Positions 10,845-19,125 of a stretch of 64,000 nt of DNA are shown in pieces. The notes below the pieces were generated by a model that saw nothing but the letters and a program-made list of their open reading frames with translations, was not told the DNA's origin and did no database searches. Source of the DNA: Rhodospirillales bacterium. GTDB lineage: Bacteria > Pseudomonadota > Alphaproteobacteria > Micavibrionales > Micavibrionaceae. The stretch covers positions 207,453 to 271,452 of the forward strand of contig JACKIP010000001.1 of assembly GCA_020638395.1 (NCBI GenBank). The letters run 5' to 3'. Position 1 is the stretch's first letter. Each line of letters starts with the position of its first letter. The translations under genes and the position numbers were made by a program.

Positions 10845-12305
10845 ATGACAAAAAAACAACCTCCTATTGGTAAAATAACGCCCAAAAAAGTACCAGCGGA
10901 CCGAGCCAAACCGGGCCGTCCGGATATGGATCTGGCGGATGAAGCCTCGCCGATACAACAGCATATGGAGAAAAACTCTCTGGCACAGGCCAAGGAACGT
11001 CTGGATGCCCGCGCCGAGAGCTTCTTAATCACCGACAGCGACCTGCCGGTTTCCCGTCACTATATTCTGTTCAGCATTGCTCTGTTTATTGTGGCCTTCG
11101 TCACCTGGGCCAGCTGGGCTAAACTGGATGAAGTGACCCGAGGACAGGGGAAAATTATTTCGTCTCTGGAAACAAAAACTCTGCAATCACTCGAAGGCGG
11201 CATTGTGGATGAGTTTCTGGTGCGGGAGGGAGAACAGGTCAAAAAAGGACAAATCCTGTTGCGGTTGCGAGATATCGCCGCCTCGTCTGATCTGGGGGCC
11301 AATGAACAGCGCTATCTCGGCACGCTGGCCGCTGTCTCAAGGTTGCAGGCCGAGGCCGAGGGATTATCTTCTCCGGATTTTCCGGAAGATGTGATGAAGA
11401 AAGCACCACAAAGCGTTATCGAAGAAATGAATGCGTTTAAAGCAACGCGCAAACAAATTGAAAGCCAGCGCAGCGTGCTTGAACAGCAATTATCCCAGAG
11501 ACAGCAGGAGGTGCGGGAAATTTCCACACGGATTAACGATACACGCGGATTGTTGCGCATCGCCAAAGAAGAACAATCCATGATTGCGCCGCTGGTGGAA
11601 AAAGGCTCCGCGCCGCGCATGGAACTGCTGCAACTGGAACGCAGCATTAAGGAACGGCAAACTGAGCTGAACGGCCTGACAACCTCTTTGCCCCGCGCCA
11701 AATCTGCGGTTGATGAGGCCGAAGCTCGTCTCAAGGAACTCGCAACCAATACCAAAGCCACGGCCCAGACCGAACTCGCGGCCAAAACAATGGAATTAAA
11801 TTCCCTGAAGGAAACGCTGGCCGCACTCGAAGACCGTAAAACCCGTACCGAGATGATCTCTCCGGTGGATGGGTTTGTGCAGGATATCAAGGTCAATACC
11901 ATCGGGGGGGTTGTCCAGCCGGGAGCGGACGTCATCGAAATTGTTCCCTCGGATGATAATTTACTGATTGAAGCCCGCATCCGTCCGGATGATATCGGGT
12001 TTTTGCATCCTGGTATGAAAGCCGTGGTCAAGATCACTGCCTATGATTATGCCATTTACGGTGGTCTGGACGGCGAGCTTCTCGATATCTCTCCAGACTC
12101 TTTTCAGGATGAACGCGGACAGATCTATTTCCGCGCCCGCATTCGTACGTTTGAAAACCAGCTCACCCCCAGAGGCGGGAAAGACCTGCCCATCAAGGTT
12201 GGTATGCTGACCAGCGTTGACATTCTCACCGGTGAAAAAACCGTCATGCAGTACATTCTGAAACCTCTGCGCAAAACGCTGGATAACGCGATGAATGAGC
12301 GTTAG
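10845..12305 (+). CDS. HlyD-family membrane fusion protein of the type I secretion system
   Basis: A 486-residue periplasmic adaptor that would link the ABC transporter to the TolC-like pore. A charged N-terminal tail precedes one membrane helix (about 72-92). The first half of the lipoyl-like domain (VREGEQVKKGQILLRL) follows, then a long coiled coil with many Gln, Glu and Arg residues (about 150-330), then the second half-motif (RTEMISPVDGFVQDI) and a beta-barrel with VQPGADVIEIVP. It begins five bases after the ABC gene stop, which indicates co-translation. Length and layout match LapC/HlyD proteins. Confidence 0.93.
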   Translation: MTKKQPPIGKITPKKVPADRAKPGRPDMDLADEASPIQQHMEKNSLAQAKERLDARAESFLITDSDLPVSRHYILFSIALFIVAFVTWASWAKLDEVTRGQGKIISSLETKTLQSLEGGIVDEFLVREGEQVKKGQILLRLRDIAASSDLGANEQRYLGTLAAVSRLQAEAEGLSSPDFPEDVMKKAPQSVIEEMNAFKATRKQIESQRSVLEQQLSQRQQEVREISTRINDTRGLLRIAKEEQSMIAPLVEKGSAPRMELLQLERSIKERQTELNGLTTSLPRAKSAVDEAEARLKELATNTKATAQTELAAKTMELNSLKETLAALEDRKTRTEMISPVDGFVQDIKVNTIGGVVQPGADVIEIVPSDDNLLIEARIRPDDIGFLHPGMKAVVKITAYDYAIYGGLDGELLDISPDSFQDERGQIYFRARIRTFENQLTPRGGKDLPIKVGMLTSVDILTGEKTVMQYILKPLRKTLDNAMNER

Positions 12306-12335
12306 GAATAGAGATCTGGTCTGGATCTATAGCCT

Positions 12336-14198
12336 CTAAATCTCAGGCACCAACACGGAGTCGTCATTAGCGGGAGTGCGAGCTGCCTCCTCTGCGACAG
12401 GCGCAGAAGGGTCACCTGCCTGCACGGCTTTCCGCCGGGCACGTTCCATTTCTTTAAGCATTTCCAGAACGCTGACCGGGTCGAACGGACCCAGCTCCGC
12501 CCGCTTAAACGCATCCATCAAATCAGGCAGGCCATGCTCCTGCAATTCATGAGCAACCGCGCTCTGGAACTTCTCCCGAAGTTGCTCCGGCGTAATGTGC
12601 GTTTCTTCAAGCTTTGTCGTATTCACCGGATGCTGCGCCGCCCGTTCCCGCATTTCTTCACTACGATTAGGGGCGCCGGTACTGTAGCAAATCTCCTTGG
12701 CGGCACCATCCGTCAGATCGCTGATATGATCGCGCGGGGCTTTGCAGGCAATAACATGATCGCGTTCAAACCCATAGAGAGCCTGTACTTTTGTACTTTC
12801 TTCGCCCTTCTCCACATGCCGAAAGCTGGTCGCCCCGTTCGGATAAAAAATCCACATCATATTCATCATGCCCGGCCGGGCAATCACCGCCCCGAAGACC
12901 CGCTTCATCATATTCAGCAGGCCGGTTTTTTCCAGCTTCGGATCATCGGAATAAACCAGATTTTCCGGCTGATCCAACAGAGTATTCGGCGCCATATTTG
13001 CCTGATAATGCCCCAGAGCCTCCAGACCACGCACCTTCGCCGGATCGGCTTTTTTCAGAAAGCGGCGGTCATTGTTAAATCCATCGGCGATGTAGTCTGC
13101 CGAATAGTCTTTTTCTGTAATGTCACGGTGTGCATTTAATTTTGACGAATCTCCGTGTCCTTTAATCTTCTGCCAGACCTGATTCAGCGTTTCCTCGCCG
13201 AATTTATAGGAAATCCCGCCGAGAATTGATTTTCCAATATTTGAAAACAACGTGCTGGCTCCGCCCGTTCCCGTCAGGTTATCATAGGCGGTCATCATCG
13301 CCCCAAACCCCAGACCAATCGCCACCCCTTCGGTGTATTTTGCATCCACGACCTGATTCCACTTACGGATGGCGGTCTGAATGCCTTTGGCCAAAGGTGT
13401 CAGGATATACTTGCGGACCGGGTCCCGCTCTTCGATTTTAACCAGATCCGGCACACCGACCCGATGATTCAAAGCGGCTTTGCAGGCCAGTTGCTGAACG
13501 CGTTTAAAGGCTGTTTCCAGATCTTCACAATCCAGAACGCCTTCATCCAGAAAACTGAATTTTGTTCCTTCCGGCATGTGTTTAGGCAGCCGGACAAACT
13601 CATCGACTTCCCCTTCCCGCGCGTTCAGATCCGGGCGCGCCCAGATCCGCCATCGTCCATCCTCCAGAGGGCGCATCGCAAATGCCAGAGACTGGTTCGC
13701 CACGCGAAATCCCCACTCTCCGTCCAGATCGTCCGGATTAAGAGGCGTCGCCTCCAGATAGAATTGTTCATGATACATCAGGTGCTTGCGCACCTCCATC
13801 AGCCGGGCTTCCCGCTGTTCCCGCTTGGCTTTTCCGCTCAAAGACGCCGGATAGGCGCCGATAATATACAGGTCCGGATCATCGTCGATGGTCCGAAGAT
13901 GGCCCTTGCCCTCCGCATCGACCAGCCGGTGCAGCGATTTAATATTCGGGGAAAAGACATCGACATCAATCTGCCGGGCTTCATCGCGCAAAAGGCGGCA
14001 ATACCCGACCTCATAGACCGCAATCCCGTCCGCCGGATCTTCCTGCCCCGGTTTGGACAGGATATGCCAGGCTGGAAAGTCCGTATTGGAGCTTTTCACC
14101 AGATCAAAGCACCGGTCGCGCATCCGCGTAAACCGGTTGTCTATATCCTGTTCAAAGGTTTGAAGAGACAGATCAAACAGCTCGCGCCGAAACGCCAT
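12336..14198 (-). CDS. large protein of unknown function
   Basis: About 620 residues from the first ATG; no family recognised. The N-terminal 300 residues are mixed alpha/beta and rich in charged and aromatic residues. A glycine-rich hydrophobic stretch follows (GVAIGLGFGAMM and SILGGISYKFG), possibly membrane-associated. The C-terminus is helical and ends in a low-complexity Pro/Ala tail. The start is uncertain: the frame opens from TTG at 14306, but that codon is also a perfect -35 element. ATG 14198 has no ribosome site, and the best AGAGG stands eight bases before an ATA codon at 14243. It converges with the secretion operon and diverges from thrS. Confidence 0.75.
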   Translation of the reverse strand: MAFRRELFDLSLQTFEQDIDNRFTRMRDRCFDLVKSSNTDFPAWHILSKPGQEDPADGIAVYEVGYCRLLRDEARQIDVDVFSPNIKSLHRLVDAEGKGHLRTIDDDPDLYIIGAYPASLSGKAKREQREARLMEVRKHLMYHEQFYLEATPLNPDDLDGEWGFRVANQSLAFAMRPLEDGRWRIWARPDLNAREGEVDEFVRLPKHMPEGTKFSFLDEGVLDCEDLETAFKRVQQLACKAALNHRVGVPDLVKIEERDPVRKYILTPLAKGIQTAIRKWNQVVDAKYTEGVAIGLGFGAMMTAYDNLTGTGGASTLFSNIGKSILGGISYKFGEETLNQVWQKIKGHGDSSKLNAHRDITEKDYSADYIADGFNNDRRFLKKADPAKVRGLEALGHYQANMAPNTLLDQPENLVYSDDPKLEKTGLLNMMKRVFGAVIARPGMMNMMWIFYPNGATSFRHVEKGEESTKVQALYGFERDHVIACKAPRDHISDLTDGAAKEICYSTGAPNRSEEMRERAAQHPVNTTKLEETHITPEQLREKFQSAVAHELQEHGLPDLMDAFKRAELGPFDPVSVLEMLKEMERARRKAVQAGDPSAPVAEEAARTPANDDSVLVPEI

Positions 14199-14277
14199 GT
14201 TCAGAGCCAGTTTAAACCAAAGCGGGTCAAGTTCGGGAAGTATAAAAGGATCCTCTATCTCTTTTTTATTTTTATGT

Positions 14278-14306
14278 ATACTACAAAAGAAAATTTTTGC
14301 TGTCAA
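14278..14306 (-). promoter_or_regulatory. promoter of the large unknown gene
   Basis: On the minus strand, TTGACA (14306-14301), a 17-base spacer and TAGTAT (14283-14278) form a near-consensus sigma-70-type promoter facing the unknown gene. If used, transcription starts near 14270, which rules out the upstream TTG start of that gene. Confidence 0.6.
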
Positions 14307-14373
14307 GGTCGCTTTCCCCTTGCGTTTTGCAGGGAAATTCGCTTTGCTGAGGATCTAGCAACAAGGAAACATT

Positions 14374-16359
14374 ATGGCAGACGCAGCAATGGCATCAAAC
14401 CACCAGATTACCATCACTCTTCCGGACGGGGCCACCCGCAGCTACAGTGCGGGCACGACGGGGCTGGAAATCGCCGAAAGCATCGCCAAATCTCTGGCCA
14501 AAGTCGCCATTGCGATTGAGGTCAACGGCGAGATGCGTGATCTGTCCCGCCCGATTGACGAGGATGCCTCCATTGCCCTGATTAAACGCGACGATCCTGC
14601 GGCACTGGGCATGATCCGTCACGATGCTGCGCACATTATGGCCGAAGCGGTTCAGGAATTATTTCCTGGGACGCAAGTCACAATCGGGCCGGCGATTGAG
14701 AACGGTTTTTACTATGATTTCGCTCGCAATGAGCCGTTTTCCACCGAAAATCTGGCGGCGATTGAGAAAAAAATGCGTCAGATTGTCGAGCGCGGCGCGC
14801 CGTTCGTTCGCGAGGTCTGGGATCGGAATGACGCGATAAAGTTCTTCCGCAATAAAGGCGAAATGTATAAGGCCGAACTGATCGAAGACCTTCCGGCCTC
14901 TGAAACCATTACCATCTATAAACAGGGCGACTGGCTGGATCTGTGCCGCGGCCCGCATATGCCCTCTACAAAGCATGTCGGCACCGCGTTTAAATTGATG
15001 AAAGTCGCGGGAGCCTACTGGCGCGGCGATTCCAGCAAAGCCATGCTGACTCGCATTTACGGCACCGCCTGGCGGACGCAGGACGAGCTGGACGCCTATC
15101 TGCACCAGCTGGAAGAAGCGGAAAAACGCGACCACCGCAAACTGGGAAAAGAAATGGAGCTGTTTCATTTGCAGGAAGAGGCGCAGGGGTCGGTCTTCTG
15201 GCATCCCAAAGGCTTTACCATTTACAACCAGCTTGAAAACTACATGCGCCGCCGCATTCAGGGCGATGGCTATGTCGAGGTGAAAACACCGCAGTTGATG
15301 CACTCCCGGTTCTGGGAAATTTCCGGTCACTGGCAAAAATACCGGGAAGACATGTTCGTGGTGCCGGATGTCACCCCGAACGTCGAGGAAAATGGTCCTA
15401 TCTTCAAAGAAGAACCCAAGGAATTCATGGCATTAAAACCAATGAACTGCCCGGCGCACGTCCAGATCTTTAAGCAGGGAATTAAATCCTACAAGGACCT
15501 CCCCATCCGCATGGCGGAGTTTGGCTGCTGTCACCGGAATGAAGCGCACGGCGCGCTGCATGGCATTTTACGCCTGCGCCAGTTCACACAGGATGATGCG
15601 CATATTTTCTGCCGCGAAGACCAGATTTTGGAAGAAAGTATTAAATTCTGCAAACTCGCCGAAGAAGTTTATAAAGACCTTGGCTTTACCAACTATTCCA
15701 TCACGCTGGAAACCCGCCCGGAAAACCGGGTTGGTTCCGACGATCTGTGGGACAAGGCCGAAGACGGCCTGAAAAAAGCGCTCGAATATCTGGGCATGGA
15801 CTACACCATCGCCGAAGGGGACGGCGCGTTCTATGGCCCGAAACTCGGTTATATTCTGCGCGATGCCATCGGGCGGGAATGGGGCTGCGCAACCCTGCAG
15901 CTCGACTTCAACCTGCCAGAGCGCTTTGATGCGACCTATATCGGCGAAGACGGCAATAAGCACCGCCCTGTGATGCTGCACCGCGCCGTGCTGGGCGCGC
16001 TGGAGCGCTTTATCGGGATTATGATCGAGAACTATGCCGGGAAACTGCCGCACTGGCTGGCCCCGGTCCAGTGCGTGGTCGCCACCGTCACCAATAGCGC
16101 AGACAGCTATGCCGAAGAAGTTTACGCCGCGCTGAAAAAAGCCGGCATTCGCGCCGAGCTGGATATCCGCAACGAAAAGATCGGTTACAAAGTGCGGGAA
16201 CATTCCGTGCAAAAAGTGCCGTTTATCTTTGCAGTCGGGGCCCGCGAAGCGGAGGACCAGACGGTTGCCATCCGCGAACTTGGCTCGACCGACCAGACCG
16301 TCAAACCTTTGGCAGAGGCCCTGAGCGACCTGAAAGCGGCAACCAAACCACCGTTTTAG
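14374..16359 (+). CDS. thrS: threonyl-tRNA synthetase
   Basis: Charges tRNA-Thr with threonine in the cytoplasm. The 661-residue protein has the full class II ThrRS layout. A TGS domain covers about 8-70. The editing domain has HDAAH and [12 protein letters not shown]. The catalytic core has KPMNCPAH and [25 protein letters not shown] motif 2, supplying the Cys and His zinc ligands, and motif 3 ([11 protein letters not shown]). A C-terminal anticodon-binding domain follows. Start at 14374 has AAGGA seven bases upstream. The often-neighbouring infC-rpmI-rplT genes are absent here. Confidence 0.98.
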   Translation: MADAAMASNHQITITLPDGATRSYSAGTTGLEIAESIAKSLAKVAIAIEVNGEMRDLSRPIDEDASIALIKRDDPAALGMIRHDAAHIMAEAVQELFPGTQVTIGPAIENGFYYDFARNEPFSTENLAAIEKKMRQIVERGAPFVREVWDRNDAIKFFRNKGEMYKAELIEDLPASETITIYKQGDWLDLCRGPHMPSTKHVGTAFKLMKVAGAYWRGDSSKAMLTRIYGTAWRTQDELDAYLHQLEEAEKRDHRKLGKEMELFHLQEEAQGSVFWHPKGFTIYNQLENYMRRRIQGDGYVEVKTPQLMHSRFWEISGHWQKYREDMFVVPDVTPNVEENGPIFKEEPKEFMALKPMNCPAHVQIFKQGIKSYKDLPIRMAEFGCCHRNEAHGALHGILRLRQFTQDDAHIFCREDQILEESIKFCKLAEEVYKDLGFTNYSITLETRPENRVGSDDLWDKAEDGLKKALEYLGMDYTIAEGDGAFYGPKLGYILRDAIGREWGCATLQLDFNLPERFDATYIGEDGNKHRPVMLHRAVLGALERFIGIMIENYAGKLPHWLAPVQCVVATVTNSADSYAEEVYAALKKAGIRAELDIRNEKIGYKVREHSVQKVPFIFAVGAREAEDQTVAIRELGSTDQTVKPLAEALSDLKAATKPPF

Positions 16360-16401
16360 AGCAAAGAGCGTTTAGCTCGTGCCGGATAGAATCCAAATTT
16401 T

Positions 16402-16443
16402 CGTCATTGCACGTTTCACCGTCAGGTGAATATGTGTGACAGC
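16402..16443 (+). repeat. degenerate 42-bp palindromic repeat between thrS and pepA
   Basis: Begins CGTCATTGCACG and contains the hairpin TTCACC-gtca-GGTGAA, identical in the core to the better copy at 18126-18167. The right end (GTGTGACAGC) has lost the usual AATCCA. It lies between the convergent 3' ends of thrS and pepA, where it could serve as a terminator-like hairpin. Confidence 0.65.
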
Positions 16444-16447
16444 GGAA

Positions 16448-17956
16448 TCACGCCCCGTAAGATTTGACCAGCGCGTCGAGCAGGCGGACGCCGACACCGG
16501 TTGCTCCCTTTGGTCCAAGAGGATGATCGGTTTTCAGGAAAGCGGTTCCGGCAATATCCATATGAGCCCAGATCCGTTTTTCATCTATGAAATGTTCCAG
16601 AAACGCCGCCGCCGTGCAGGCACCGCCCAAACGGTCATTCTTGGCCAGATTGCGAACGGCGCCGATATCGCTTTCGACATCCTTGCGATAGGCCTCATCC
16701 AGCGGCATCCGCCAGACTTTTTCCCCTGTGGCGGTACCCGCCGCTTCCAAAGCTTTCCAAAGCTTGTCATCATTGGCAAAGACGCCGGTATATTCATAAG
16801 CCAGCGCGACCATGATCGCACCGGTCAGGGTCGCCAGATCAACAATCAGGGCAGGATCGAACTTTTCCTGTAAATAGCTGAGGCAATCCACCAGAACCAG
16901 CCGCCCTTCCGCATCCGTATTCAGGACCTCTATGTATTTCCCCTGATAGCTTTTCACCATGTCACCGGGGCGGTAGGCCCGATCGGACGGCATATTCTCC
17001 GCAAGTCCGACAATCCCCACCACATCGCGCTTGAGCTTCTGCACGGCCACAGCTTTCATCAGCCCCACAACCGCCGCAGACCCGCCCATATCCATTTTCA
17101 TGGCATCCATGCCGGCCCCCGGCTTCAGAGAAATTCCCCCCGTATCGAAGGTCACGCCTTTGCCGACAAATCCCAACGGCTTTTCGTCTTTTTTCCCGCT
17201 CCCATTCCAGCGCATAATCACCATCCGCGGCGGACGGGCGGACCCCATCCCGACGGCCAGAATTGCCCCCATGCCCAGCTTGTCCATTTTCTTTTCGTCC
17301 AGAACATCGACCTTGACACCAAGCGGCTCCAGCTCGGCTTTAATCAGAGCGGCATAGCTTTCCGGATACAGGACGTTCGGTGCTTCATTGACCAGATTGC
17401 GCGCCAGCACCACGCCGCTTTCAACCGCGGACAGAGCCTCGTACAGCTTCTTCGCCTCCGTCGCCGCCGGCGTTACAATGGTCAGTGTGACCTTTCCGGG
17501 TGTCTTTTCAGCGTCCGCCGCTGCCGGGCGGTATTTTTCAAAGCTGTAAGAACATAATTTCACCCCATGCGCCAGATGCGCTGCGATAATGGCCTCGGAC
17601 AGGGGGGATTTATGATCCGGAACAAGAGCGATCTCCGAGGATTTCAGCGCGAGCAGAGCCTTCCAGAATCGCGCCCCGGCCTTTTCGATCTCCAGAGTGG
17701 TTACCTCTTTCGCGTCCAGCGCTCCCTGCAATACCAGATGAGTTGCCAGGGAATTCTTTGGCAGGACGCAGGAGAACATATCCCGCGGCTTTCCGCTATA
17801 TGATGGGACGGTCTTAAGTGCTTCCGAGATAAACCCTTTCAACTCCTTGTCCAGCACCCCCACCGCATCCGGCAGTTTCTTCTTCTCACTGGTAAACGCC
17901 GCCAGAGCCTCGCAGGTTTTGGGAATACTTTTCGAAAATTTGATAATAAGATCCAT
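16448..17956 (-). CDS. pepA: leucyl aminopeptidase (M17)
   Basis: Cytosolic dinuclear-metal peptidase removing N-terminal residues from peptides; some family members also bind DNA. The 502-residue protein has the family signature NTDAEGRL at 346-353 and the metal/active-site residues K266 and D271 in VGKGVTFDTGG, plus MKMDMGGSAAV (286-296). Length is normal for PepA. The start ATG at 17956 has only a weak ribosome site. It converges with thrS, and upstream lies a repeat-rich gap rather than a partner gene. Confidence 0.95.
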   Translation of the reverse strand: MDLIIKFSKSIPKTCEALAAFTSEKKKLPDAVGVLDKELKGFISEALKTVPSYSGKPRDMFSCVLPKNSLATHLVLQGALDAKEVTTLEIEKAGARFWKALLALKSSEIALVPDHKSPLSEAIIAAHLAHGVKLCSYSFEKYRPAAADAEKTPGKVTLTIVTPAATEAKKLYEALSAVESGVVLARNLVNEAPNVLYPESYAALIKAELEPLGVKVDVLDEKKMDKLGMGAILAVGMGSARPPRMVIMRWNGSGKKDEKPLGFVGKGVTFDTGGISLKPGAGMDAMKMDMGGSAAVVGLMKAVAVQKLKRDVVGIVGLAENMPSDRAYRPGDMVKSYQGKYIEVLNTDAEGRLVLVDCLSYLQEKFDPALIVDLATLTGAIMVALAYEYTGVFANDDKLWKALEAAGTATGEKVWRMPLDEAYRKDVESDIGAVRNLAKNDRLGGACTAAAFLEHFIDEKRIWAHMDIAGTAFLKTDHPLGPKGATGVGVRLLDALVKSYGA

Positions 17957-18002
17957 AATAGAAAGTGTAGAACACTTCTATTCTTTTGCAAGAGGGAAAA
18001 CG

Positions 18003-18031
18003 TAGAATTATCCGGGAGAAATACCGAACAT
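18003..18031 (+). repeat. 29-bp direct repeat, copy 1
   Basis: Identical over 29 bases to 18418-18446, which contains the stop codon and last codons of the neighbouring minus-strand gene. The two copies bracket a 386-bp block made almost only of repeats. Confidence 0.85.
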
Positions 18032-18040
18032 TCTTCAATA

Positions 18041-18082
18041 TGTCATTGCCCGAATTTTTGCAAAAAATTATAGGGCAATCCA
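18041..18082 (+). repeat. 42-bp bulged palindromic repeat
   Basis: Ends TGTCATT... and ...AATCCA. Arms ATTGCCC/GGGCAAT and AATTT/AAATT are separated by a single G on the left and ATA on the right, an asymmetric bulge shared with other copies. Confidence 0.8.
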
Positions 18083-18125
18083 TTGATGCAGCCCGTACCG
18101 TTAAAAAATCATAACCTCAAATCTT

Positions 18126-18167
18126 CGTCATTACACGTTTCACCGTCAGGTGAATACGTGTAATCCA
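18126..18167 (+). repeat. 42-bp bulged palindromic repeat
   Basis: Ends CGTCATT and AATCCA. Stem ATTACACG/CGTGTAAT, bulge T against TA, inner stem TTCACC/GGTGAA and loop GTCA. It shares its core with 16402-16443. Confidence 0.8.
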
Positions 18168-18177
18168 CGAGAGAATA

Positions 18178-18218
18178 TGGATCACACGTATCTTGCTCCG
18201 CAAAAACGTGTGATGACG
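18178..18218 (-). repeat. 41-bp palindromic repeat, reverse orientation
   Basis: Reads TGGATCACACG...CGTGTGATGACG on the plus strand, i.e. the family consensus inverted. It lies 10 bp after the preceding copy, making a head-to-head pair. Confidence 0.75.
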
Positions 18219-18280
18219 GCTTGAAGAAGGGGACTCAAAACTATAGTGCTTTGGTTTAATTTTACGACACCTTTCAACAT

Positions 18281-18322
18281 CGTCATTGCCTGAATTGTCG
18301 CAGACAATTCTAAGGCAATCCA
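18281..18322 (+). repeat. 42-bp bulged palindromic repeat
   Basis: Stem ATTGCCT/AGGCAAT, bulge G against CTA, inner stem AATTGTC/GACAATT, loop GCA, ends CGTC and CCA. It is nearly identical to 49020-49061. Confidence 0.85.
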
Positions 18323-18332
18323 TTGGTATTTA

Positions 18333-18374
18333 TGGATTCCCCTAGGATTTTCTTCGAAAATCCGGGGAATGACA
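18333..18374 (-). repeat. 42-bp bulged palindromic repeat, reverse orientation
   Basis: On the minus strand: outer stem ATTCCCC/GGGGAAT, bulge G against CTA, inner stem GATTTTC/GAAAATC. Stem bases differ from the neighbouring copy, but length, ends and bulge are the same. Confidence 0.85.
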
Positions 18375-18417
18375 AATGTCCTATTCTTAATACGAAAAAC
18401 TATATTTAGAGCCACTA

Positions 18418-18446
18418 TAGAATTATCCGGGAGAAATACCGAACAT
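18418..18446 (+). repeat. 29-bp direct repeat, copy 2
   Basis: Overlaps the right end of the MITE-like unit (TAG) and the 3' end of the adjacent minus-strand gene. Exact copy at 18003-18031. Confidence 0.85.
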
Positions 18447-19043
18447 CGGGTCTATTTTTTCCCGGTCATAGACATACTTGGCATCCTCATCCCCTTTGGC
18501 TTCCAGAAAAGCCGGGGGGGTGTATTTGGTAATAAATTTCCCGGCCTTGGCCAACAAATCCGTCGGAGACATCTTCAGTTTTTCAATCTGGGCTGTCAGA
18601 GCATCAAAGACCACTCCGAATGCTTCCTGCGCAATGTCTTTCCCCATGACCACCATCTCAACGATTTTTCCGGCGGCGGGAATTTTACCTTCCGCGACTT
18701 TCATAAATCCGGCCAATGATTTTGTCTTTGGTGCACGCGACCCGCTTCCGGACGTTCCCCGACGGCCCTCTCCGTCGTCGCCGTCATCCTCGCTCATCTC
18801 AATGACCACATGGGTTGCGGTTTGGAAACTGATCGGATATTGCCGTAATTCTTTAATCGGCAAAACCTGCCCGGATGTTCCGGCCTTGATCTCAATCCGC
18901 AGGAAGGTGGGATCGTGCCAGTCATAAACAATGGAATGGCTTTTGAACGGTCCCACCGCGCAAACCTGCACGAATTTCTTTCCGGGATAAAGCGGCTCCT
19001 TCAAACCGGTACGGGCGATAAAATCCTCGATATTTACTTTCAT
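18423..19043 (-). CDS. conserved-looking protein of unknown function
   Basis: A 206-residue cytoplasmic protein with no family recognised. The N-terminal half is beta-rich (PGKKFVQVCAVGPFKSHSIVYDW). A low-complexity acidic and Ser/Gly linker spans about 88-108. The C-terminal half is helical (GKIVEMVVMGKDIAQEAFGVVFDAL). The start at 19043 is chosen because GGAGG lies five bases upstream; GTG at 19055 is also open. Its last codons are duplicated 415 bp downstream as part of a 29-bp direct repeat, so the 3' end has been touched by a rearrangement. Confidence 0.75.
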   Translation of the reverse strand: MKVNIEDFIARTGLKEPLYPGKKFVQVCAVGPFKSHSIVYDWHDPTFLRIEIKAGTSGQVLPIKELRQYPISFQTATHVVIEMSEDDGDDGEGRRGTSGSGSRAPKTKSLAGFMKVAEGKIPAAGKIVEMVVMGKDIAQEAFGVVFDALTAQIEKLKMSPTDLLAKAGKFITKYTPPAFLEAKGDEDAKYVYDREKIDPMFGISPG

Positions 19044-19125
19044 CATTCCCTCCACGGAATAGAATATTGTCTTACGGAAATATACTGCCCGAAGGAGATT
19101 AAGAAGGTATTAAAAATTATGTAAT

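Larger units (their letters stand above)
18241..18420 (+). mobile_element. MITE-like unit with terminal inverted repeats
   Basis: A 180-bp non-coding unit starting CTATAGTG and ending CACTATAG. Inside are two 42-bp palindromic repeats in opposite orientation (18281-18322 and 18333-18374). The right terminus (18403-18420) is the exact reverse complement of the 18-bp left terminus of another copy at 23166. A third copy is at 48981-49154. The TA-containing ends suggest movement by an IS630/Tc1-type transposase (inference); no transposase gene is in the window. Confidence 0.65.
17957..18422. other. repeat-filled intergenic gap
   Basis: This 466-bp gap upstream of pepA holds five 41-42 bp palindromic repeats, a MITE-like unit (18241-18420) and one copy of a 29-bp direct repeat whose other copy is the 3' end of the next gene. 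No coding region is supported. The pepA promoter should lie near 17960-18000. Confidence 0.8.

Noticed and set aside
13464..14519. Plus-strand frame of 351 codons opposite the unknown gene and into thrS
   Set aside because: It overlaps the thrS start in another frame and is antisense to the better supported minus-strand gene.
18001..18420. CRISPR array in the pepA upstream gap
   Set aside because: Repeats alternate in orientation, have irregular spacing and differ in sequence; no constant direct repeat and no cas genes.
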